Of a DNA stretch of 36,032 nt, positions 30,758-36,032 are shown piece after piece. The notes beneath the pieces are model-generated. The model was not told the origin of the DNA, did not search any database, and saw only the letters and a program-made list of their open reading frames with translations. How positions within the stretch are numbered: position 1 is the stretch's first letter; the number at the start of each line of letters is the position of its first letter. Source of the stretch: an uncultured Clostridium sp. (GTDB lineage Bacteria; Bacillota; Clostridia; Lachnospirales; Lachnospiraceae); assembly GCA_958442925.1 (NCBI GenBank), contig CAUCIO010000004.1, forward strand, positions 1 to 36,032, given 5' to 3'. The position numbers and the translations under genes were made by a program.

Positions 30758-32022
30758 CTTTCCGGCTTGATCCTGCCTGCTGCATCCACAGCAATTCCAA
30801 AGGACAGCTCTTCCATGTATTGATAAAAAGCTTCCCTTTCCTCCTCTGCCAGCATCCTGGTATATCCGGCAGAGGAGGTTCCCGGCAGAAGGGTGAGCAC
30901 AGGTTCTCCCTCCCCAGGTACATCCACCTGGAGAAGCATGGTTTTCGGGATACTGCTTCCAAAGACAAAATTGCCCAGGCTGTACACAATAGGCTTTCCC
31001 TTATAGTATTCAATTCCCTGAAGCACGTGAGGATGACTTCCTATGACCAGATCTGCTCCCGCGTCAATGTACTGCTGCCCCAGGGTTCTCTGGTAACTCT
31101 CCGGTTCAGTCTTTCTCTCGATTCCCCAGTGGACGTAAACTGTGAGAAAATCGCAGGATGCCTCCGCCTTCTGAATCTCCTCCAGAAGCACAGTGGAATC
31201 GTAAGCTGTCAGCATCCCAGGATGATCTGCTCCGGCAGCCCAGTGCCCTTTTGGAAATACTCTGGAAGCCGCCAGAAAACCAAAGGTTTTGTCTCCCTCT
31301 TCTATGGTTTTAAGAGCCTTGGCCTCGTCTAAGTTCTCTCCCGCTCCCGCGTGGAGAATCCCCGCCTCATCCAGCACCCGGATAGTATCGGAAAGCGCCT
31401 CTTTTCCATAGTCCAGAGCGTGATTATTGGCCAGAGCCACAATATCAGGCCCTATCTCCTGCAGAATCGAAACCTTTTCCTCAGGCAGGCGGAAGGTAAA
31501 CTGCTTGTCCGTCTCCGGCGTTCCCCGATTGCTGAAGGGAAATTCCTGATTCGCCATAAAGATATCCGCCTGCTCTATCGCCTGGCGATATCCTTCGTCC
31601 AGCACACCGCCGATTCCTCCGCTCCGTTCATAGGCGCCTAGCACGTGATCCGACAGATAGATATCTCCGGCAAACAGGAGAGAAACTGTCTCTGCCGTTT
31701 CTTCCTGGCTGCTCTCTTCTGATTTTTCCGCTTCTTCTGTATCAATCTGAAGGACCGGCCTTTCTGTATTCTCCTCTGATTCTCCCTTTTCAGGTTCCAG
31801 CGTTTTCTGTGCAGTTTCTGTCTCCTGTTTCCAGACTGTTTCTGTCCCCTGCTGTTCTATCTCCTGTTTCTCTGCCAAAAATCCATCTTTTCTGGCGAGA
31901 AGCTGTTTTCCCACATATAAGCCGAAAAAAAGAAACAGAAGGCAGACAGCGGCAAACAAAAGCCGGTACGGTCCTCCTGCATTTCGGGGATTCCTTCGCC
32001 TGCTGCCTTTTCCTCGTTCCAT
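30754..32022 (-). CDS. CapA family membrane-anchored metallophosphoesterase-like protein
   Basis: The 422-residue protein has a basic start, one transmembrane helix (about 20-38), a long Glu/Thr/Ser-rich linker (about 45-112) and a PGA_cap domain. The domain shows LLFAGDIYLSDHV (D120), ANQEFPFSNRG, DIVALANNHALDYG, FLTVYVHWGIE and DLVIGSHPHVLQGIEYYKGKPIVYSLGNFVF. Family knowledge: CapA-like domains belong to the calcineurin-like metallophosphatase fold; some take part in poly-gamma-glutamate capsule attachment, but most clostridial ones are untested. Topology suggests the domain faces outside the cell. No capB/capC genes are near, so a capsule role is not supported here. Confidence 0.88.
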   Translation of the reverse strand: MERGKGSRRRNPRNAGGPYRLLFAAVCLLFLFFGLYVGKQLLARKDGFLAEKQEIEQQGTETVWKQETETAQKTLEPEKGESEENTERPVLQIDTEEAEKSEESSQEETAETVSLLFAGDIYLSDHVLGAYERSGGIGGVLDEGYRQAIEQADIFMANQEFPFSNRGTPETDKQFTFRLPEEKVSILQEIGPDIVALANNHALDYGKEALSDTIRVLDEAGILHAGAGENLDEAKALKTIEEGDKTFGFLAASRVFPKGHWAAGADHPGMLTAYDSTVLLEEIQKAEASCDFLTVYVHWGIERKTEPESYQRTLGQQYIDAGADLVIGSHPHVLQGIEYYKGKPIVYSLGNFVFGSSIPKTMLLQVDVPGEGEPVLTLLPGTSSAGYTRMLAEEEREAFYQYMEELSFGIAVDAAGRIKPES

Positions 32023-32075
32023 CTGTTCTGTTTCCTTTCTAACTTCTTTCTAAATTTAATATCAGCCTCTGTATG

Positions 32076-32918
32076 CTAAAGAGTCAGAATAATGCCTCCG
32101 TCATTGGCGTAAACAGTGGCCACCCCTGCTGTATCTGTAATTACTACATCCTTAAACTGCGCCTTGCTGCAAATCAGATCTTTCACATGCTCAGCCCGTT
32201 CCCTGTTATTGCAGTGAGCGATCACCAGGCGTCTGTTCTTTGTCTCGCCCGCCTGCTTCAGGGCAATCTCCACCATCCTGCCAAGGGCCTTATTCATACC
32301 TCTGGCCTGCTCCAGTTTCACAATCACGCCTTTATCTCCAGCCATCACAGGTTTAATGTTAAGAGCTGTGGCAAAAAATGCCTGAAGTCCTGTCAGACGT
32401 CCATTCTTTCTAAGTGTATCCAGGGTTTCAAGCACAAAATACGTTCCCATCTGATCCCGGTATTCCTCTGCCTTCTTTACAACCTCTTCGAATTCCAGCC
32501 CCTGCTCACAGAGATCCCTGATGCGCAGAGCTACATTCAGTTCACCGGAGGAGGCAGACAACGAGTCAATGACAGCAATTTTCTTCTTATCAGCGCCGTA
32601 CTCTTCCTCATAGAGGCTCTTAGCCAGGCAGGCAGAATTATAACAGCCGCTCAGATGAGTGGATAAAGTGACAACAAAAATCCACTCTGCATCACATTCA
32701 AACTGCTCCTTAAAGTCCTCCGGAGAAGGGCAGGCCGTCTTTGGGCAATCCTTGGCCTCCTTCACCAGCTCCAAAAAACGCTTCTGGTCAAAGGTTTCGT
32801 CGTCTCTGATATGCGCATGATCGACCTGAATCGTCAGGGGAATCATGTGAAAATGAGGATCCTGCTTCAGTTCCTCCGTCAGATCCATGCAGCTGTCTCC
32901 AAGAATTTTATAGGTCAT
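32076..32918 (-). CDS. DegV family fatty-acid-binding protein (FakB-like)
   Basis: The 280-residue protein has the DegV blocks: ILGDSCMDLTEEL at the start, CPKTACPSPEDFKEQF, the serine motif VVTLSTHLSGCYNSA, VIDSLSASSGELNVAL and ETLDTLRKNGRLTG. Family knowledge: DegV/FakB proteins bind a fatty acid and present it to the kinase FakA, which phosphorylates it for membrane lipid synthesis. No fakA is in the window, and Firmicutes often have several DegV paralogues. GGAGG precedes the start and a near-perfect promoter lies at 32957-32985. Confidence 0.93.
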   Translation of the reverse strand: MTYKILGDSCMDLTEELKQDPHFHMIPLTIQVDHAHIRDDETFDQKRFLELVKEAKDCPKTACPSPEDFKEQFECDAEWIFVVTLSTHLSGCYNSACLAKSLYEEEYGADKKKIAVIDSLSASSGELNVALRIRDLCEQGLEFEEVVKKAEEYRDQMGTYFVLETLDTLRKNGRLTGLQAFFATALNIKPVMAGDKGVIVKLEQARGMNKALGRMVEIALKQAGETKNRRLVIAHCNNRERAEHVKDLICSKAQFKDVVITDTAGVATVYANDGGIILTL

Positions 32919-32956
32919 AGGTATTCCTCCGCATCATCTAGTTTTCATTACTATTT

Positions 32957-32985
32957 ATTATAATAATGATGTGGTTTAAAGTCAA
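32957..32985 (-). promoter_or_regulatory. Promoter of the DegV gene
   Basis: Reading leftward, TTGACT (32985-32980) and TATAAT (32962-32957) have a 17-base spacer. Confidence 0.85.
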
Positions 32986-33003
32986 GAACGGATCATGACT
33001 TCA

Positions 33004-33050
33004 GGGCAGACTCCATCGCCAGATACCTCTTCTGCCCGTTTTTTTCTTTT
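33004..33050 (+). terminator. Terminator-like hairpin pointing rightward, no gene in front
   Basis: GGGCAGA (33004-33010) pairs with TCTGCCC (33031-33037), followed by GTTTTTTTCTTTTT on the plus strand. Both neighbours are leftward genes, so the T-run is on the wrong side for the small hypothetical gene that ends at 33050. The 20-base loop and 7-bp stem make it weak. Confidence 0.4.
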
Positions 33051-33493
33051 TATTGCTTTTCTTTTATTTTTTCCCGGATCCGCGCTTTCAGCCCCTCCTG
33101 CTTTACGTCCCTTCCCACTCCAATCAACCTCTGATGCTTCCCCATGCTCACAGAAGCCCTGGTCCATATGACAGAATCAAATATCGGATCATAGAAGCAG
33201 ACTTCCACCTCCTGTCCCGGCAGGAGCTCTCTGTCCCCAATGAACAGACCGCCCTCCTCTCTGCGGGTCAGTTCTCCTTCAGCAGTAATCTCTCCCTCCA
33301 GATAATCAGCAAACTTCTGAATCCGCTCCATCGCCTCTGCCAGATCGCAGAACACCTCCGCCCTCAGATAGTCCTCCGGATCGGCTCCGCTGTGAAACAT
33401 CCTGTTCCATAGAGCATCTCCGTAGGTTTTCTGAAATTCTTCCAGCGCTTTCTTTACCGGCTCTAATCCTTTCAGTATTTCCAGTTCTTCCAA
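33050..33493 (-). CDS. Small hypothetical protein, C-terminal part DUF5348-like
   Basis: The 147-residue protein starts with TTG (AGGAGA upstream), giving MEELEILKGLEPVKKALEEFQKTYGDALW, a helical front of about 75 residues. It ends with a beta-rich part GELTRREEGGLFIGDRELLPGQEVEVCFYDP...WTRASVSMGKHQRLIGVG and a Lys-rich tail. The second part resembles DUF5348-type small domains often seen near mobile elements, but this is by eye only. It is divergent from the small HTH regulator, and the 22-bp palindrome between them could control both genes. No function is known. Confidence 0.65.
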   Translation of the reverse strand: MEELEILKGLEPVKKALEEFQKTYGDALWNRMFHSGADPEDYLRAEVFCDLAEAMERIQKFADYLEGEITAEGELTRREEGGLFIGDRELLPGQEVEVCFYDPIFDSVIWTRASVSMGKHQRLIGVGRDVKQEGLKARIREKIKEKQ

Positions 33494-33512
33494 CTTCTTC
33501 TCTCCTTTCCTG

Positions 33513-33534
33513 AAGTTTCCGAACCCGGAAACTT
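33513..33534. promoter_or_regulatory. 22-bp palindrome between hypothetical and HTH genes, candidate operator
   Basis: AAGTTTCCG (33513-33521), spacer AACC, CGGAAACTT (33526-33534): a perfect 9+4+9 dyad, 20 bases upstream of the TTG start of the leftward gene. It is typical of a dimeric HTH repressor site. GATAAT at 33556-33561 may be the -10 box of the rightward HTH gene. Confidence 0.55.
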
Positions 33535-33615
33535 ATTTTACTTCTATCTTAATGAGATAATACCATTATTGCAAGCACATGATGATTTTGTATGAAACCT
33601 GCGGAGACTGATGTT

Positions 33616-33876
33616 ATGATTGTCTATGATAAACTGTGGACTGCCATGAAAGAAAAAGGCATATCCCAGAACCATTTATATAAGTATTATAATATCAGCC
33701 GTGCTCAGATATACCGGCTGAAACACAATCAGATTGTGTATACCAGCACCTTAAATATGCTGTGCAATATTCTGGGATGCGACGATATTTCTGATATCGC
33801 TACTTTTGTTCCAGATCAGCCTGGGGATGAGGGATATAGGGAATGTGTGCAAAGAGAAGAATCATGTGAGAAATAA
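33616..33876 (+). CDS. Small Cro/C1-type HTH regulator (HTH_26 class)
   Basis: Started at MIVYDKLWTAMKEKGISQNHLYKYY, with GGAG nine bases upstream, the protein has 86 residues; an ATG at 33592 gives eight more but has no ribosome site and is not seen in relatives. The helix-turn-helix reads KGISQNHLYKYYNISRAQIYRLKHNQ, followed by YTSTLNMLCNILGCDDISDIATFVP, the usual HTH_26 layout. The C-terminal 20 residues are acidic. Family knowledge: small dimeric DNA-binding regulators, often of mobile or stress genes. It probably acts on the palindrome just upstream. Confidence 0.85.
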   Translation: MIVYDKLWTAMKEKGISQNHLYKYYNISRAQIYRLKHNQIVYTSTLNMLCNILGCDDISDIATFVPDQPGDEGYRECVQREESCEK

Positions 33877-33896
33877 CATGAATGGATACTAATAGA

Positions 33897-33953
33897 AAAA
33901 AGAGGAAAGTTTTCACGCTCCGCTTAAAAGTCGCTGAAAACTTTCCTCTTTTT
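33897..33953. terminator. Bidirectional terminator hairpin with shared-type loop, HTH/htpG
   Basis: Arms 33897-33914 and 33936-33953 are a perfect 18-bp inverted repeat. The 21-base loop is ACGCTCCGCTTAAAAGTCGC plus T. Rightward it ends CTCTTTTTACTTTTG, leftward CTCTTTTTTCTATT, so it can stop both the HTH gene and htpG. Loop length and sequence match the hairpins at 3927-3988 and 12553-12609. Confidence 0.85.
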
Positions 33954-33967
33954 ACTTTTGTATTTTT

Positions 33968-35968
33968 TTATTCTGCCAGCTCAGTCATAATCTGATTGCT
34001 TCTGGCGATGAATTTCGTCATGCGCTCCGGACTTAATGTACCGTGGCTTAACAGTGCCAGGTCATAAAGCTGCTCACAGATCACAGGAGTCTTCTCTCCG
34101 TCTGTGTGCTCTAAAACGTATTTAACCAGACTGTTGTTGGCATTTAATACAAGAACCTCGCCAGTGCCGCCGAACATGGACGGATCCATGCCGTACATGT
34201 TGTACATCTTCATCATTTCCTGCATACGGCGTGTCTCCTCAGCCACTGTAATCATAGAAGAAACAGACTCATTCTTTAACTTTTCAGCCTTTACTTCCAG
34301 CTTGTCGTTTCCAAGAGCCTTGCGGAAGACATCCGTCAGAGTCTTTGTCTGGTTCTCTAACGCTTCCTTGTCCTCCTCTTTCACTTCCTCTTTGAAAATC
34401 TCGTTGACATCCGCATCAATTCTCAGGAACTTCACATTCTCATGCTTCTGCTCCTCGTGGGTAATGAACGGATTGTCGATATTGTGAGTCAGGATCACTG
34501 CGTTTAACTTTTCCTCACGGAACATGTTAATATACTGGCTCTGCTCTTTCTCGTCTGTCACATAAAATACCTTATTCTCGTGCTTGTCCTTTACAGACTC
34601 CAGATAATCCTTGAGGGTCAGGTATTTGCCGTCCAGATCCTTGAAGATAATATAATCATCCATCTTCTCAGCAAATTTCTCGTCTCTTAAGCAGCCAAAC
34701 TTGATGAATGGGCTGATATCGTCCCAGTATTTCTCGTAGTTCTCTCTGTCTGTCTTGCACATACCGGACAGCTTATCGGCCACTTTCTTTGTAATGTAAT
34801 CTGAAATCTTCTTTACAAAGCCGTCATTCTGAAGGGCGCTTCTGGATACGTTCAGAGGCAGATCCGGGCAGTCGATCACACCCTTTAAGAGCATCAGGAA
34901 CTCTGGAATAACCTCTTTGATATTATCGGCAATAAATACCTGGTTATTGTAAAGCTTAATGGTTCCCTCAATACTCTCGTACTCCATGTTAATCTTCGGG
35001 AAGTACAGAATTCCCTTTAAATTAAACGGATAATCCATATTTAAGTGGATCCAGAACAGCGGCTCCTTAAAGTCCATAAATACTTTGCGGTAAAAGGCCT
35101 TGTACTCCTCCTCCGTACACTCGTTGGGGTGCTTATTCCACAGAGGATTCACATCGCTTAAGGAAACGGGACGTTTTAAAATTTTATATTTTTCCTTAGC
35201 CGGGGAAACCTCCACTGTTTCCTTGGTTCCGTCCTCGTTCTCTTTTTCCTCTGTTTTTGCTTCTTCCACGATTGTTTCAATAATCGTGTCTTTTTCATTT
35301 AACTCGTCTTTTTCAATGGTCTCATACTCTGGCTCTGCCGCAGCGTTGTCAAGGAAAATCGGAACCGGCATAAAGGAACAATATTTTTCAATCACCTCTC
35401 TGGCTCTGTACTCATTGGCAAACTCTGTGCTGTCCTCGTTCAGGTAAAGAGTAATCATTGTTCCGACTGTCTCCTTATCTCCGTCCTTCATGTCGAACTC
35501 TGTGCCGCCTTCTGACTCCCAGTGAACCGGCTTTGCATCAGCCCTGTAGGAAAGAGAATCAATGGTTACCTTATCTGCTACCATGAAAGCGGAGTAAAAG
35601 CCCAGTCCGAAATGACCGATAATCTGGTCTTCATTGGCCTTATCCTTATATTTATTCAGGAAATCCTGAGCGCCGGAGAAGGCAATCTGGTTGATATACT
35701 CATCCATCTCTGCCTCTGTCATACCCATACCATTATCTTCAATGGTAATCGTTTTGTCCTCCGGGTTTACCGTTACCTGGATCTTAAACTCCAGATCCTC
35801 CGGTTTTTCCCACTCTCCCATCATCTCCAGCTTTTTTAATTTCGTAATAGCGTCGCAGCCATTGGAAATCAGCTCTCTGTAAAAAATGTCATGGTCTGAA
35901 TAGAGCCATTTCTTAATAATCGGGAAAATATTTTCGCTGTTAATGGATAAACTGCCTGTCTTTGCCAT
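33968..35968 (-). CDS. htpG: HtpG, bacterial Hsp90 chaperone
   Basis: The 666-residue protein has the full Hsp90 layout. The N-terminal ATPase has IFYRELISNGCDAITKL (usual ELISNASDA), ITIEDNGMGMTEAEM and IGHFGLGFYSAFMVADKV. A charged linker follows (about 215-255, with KDTIIETIVEEAKTEEKENEDG). The middle domain has FKEPLFWIHLNMDYPFNLKGILYFP and DLPLNVSRSALQND, and the C-terminal dimer domain ends the protein. Family knowledge: an ATP-dependent cytosolic chaperone that acts late in folding and under heat stress. AAGGAG precedes the start. The longer linker compared with E. coli HtpG is common in Clostridia. No CIRCE element is seen in the 64 upstream bases available. Confidence 0.97.
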   Translation of the reverse strand: MAKTGSLSINSENIFPIIKKWLYSDHDIFYRELISNGCDAITKLKKLEMMGEWEKPEDLEFKIQVTVNPEDKTITIEDNGMGMTEAEMDEYINQIAFSGAQDFLNKYKDKANEDQIIGHFGLGFYSAFMVADKVTIDSLSYRADAKPVHWESEGGTEFDMKDGDKETVGTMITLYLNEDSTEFANEYRAREVIEKYCSFMPVPIFLDNAAAEPEYETIEKDELNEKDTIIETIVEEAKTEEKENEDGTKETVEVSPAKEKYKILKRPVSLSDVNPLWNKHPNECTEEEYKAFYRKVFMDFKEPLFWIHLNMDYPFNLKGILYFPKINMEYESIEGTIKLYNNQVFIADNIKEVIPEFLMLLKGVIDCPDLPLNVSRSALQNDGFVKKISDYITKKVADKLSGMCKTDRENYEKYWDDISPFIKFGCLRDEKFAEKMDDYIIFKDLDGKYLTLKDYLESVKDKHENKVFYVTDEKEQSQYINMFREEKLNAVILTHNIDNPFITHEEQKHENVKFLRIDADVNEIFKEEVKEEDKEALENQTKTLTDVFRKALGNDKLEVKAEKLKNESVSSMITVAEETRRMQEMMKMYNMYGMDPSMFGGTGEVLVLNANNSLVKYVLEHTDGEKTPVICEQLYDLALLSHGTLSPERMTKFIARSNQIMTELAE

Positions 35969-36032
35969 GTGTCAACACTCCTTTTTATATTCTGTATTTC
36001 AGCGGCCTTTTGTCTGTTCCAATCTGGCCTTT

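Noticed and set aside
35997..36006. Fourth copy of the shared hairpin loop upstream of htpG
   Set aside because: Only TTTCAGCGGC matches; the other half and the stem are absent, and the window ends soon after.

Overview
This window looks like chromosomal DNA of a spore-forming anaerobic Firmicute, most likely a Lachnospiraceae / Clostridium-like gut bacterium. The reasons are a SpoVB-type sporulation flippase at the left edge, strong AGGAGG ribosome-binding sites, TTGACA/TATAAT promoters, mostly co-oriented short operons, and gene types typical of that family (CvfB, an acyl-ACP thioesterase, DegV, a LacI-PfkB fusion). Base composition is about 50% GC, with one clearly AT-richer gene at 11143-12504.

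Layout. (1) 1-6.0 kb: 3' part of a spoVB-like gene (+); an acyl-ACP thioesterase / cvfB / ridA operon (-); tRNA-Gln(CUG) (+); a membrane-anchored hypothetical followed by queA (-); tRNA-Arg(CCG) (+). (2) 6.0-10.8 kb: a DedA protein, then clpS-clpA with a FliB-like lysine N-methylase whose start lies inside the end of clpA. (3) 10.8-12.6 kb: a 167-bp palindromic element with perfect 20-bp inverted ends, and an AT-rich orphan gene with its own promoter. (4) 12.6-25.2 kb: a large nucleoside uptake and salvage locus. A BMP/PnrA lipoprotein, a two-domain ABC ATPase, two permeases, a nucleoside hydrolase, an M20 hydrolase, a GATase-like protein, a ribokinase and a second M20 hydrolase all run leftward. 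A LacI-type regulator fused to a PfkB sugar kinase runs divergently. (5) 25.2-29.4 kb: galactokinase-like, AlkD-like and cytidylate-kinase-like genes, then a MATE transporter behind a terminator-like leader (-). (6) 29.6-36 kb: a YhcC-type radical SAM protein (+), CapA-like, DegV, a small hypothetical (-), a small HTH regulator (+) and htpG (-).

How it works together. The central locus reads as one metabolic unit. The BMP-type ABC importer brings in a nucleoside or N-riboside, the nucleoside hydrolase splits off ribose, and ribokinase makes ribose 5-phosphate. The M20 metallohydrolases and the GATase-like protein are not part of standard nucleoside salvage and suggest that the aglycone carries an amide or acyl group. 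The divergent LacI-kinase fusion is the obvious local regulator and may also phosphorylate the sugar it senses.

The most unusual non-coding signal is a set of three long hairpins, each between convergently oriented genes. Their stems are unrelated in sequence, but their 21-nt loops have the same length and related sequence. I saw no CRISPR array, rRNA, insertion sequence or prophage.
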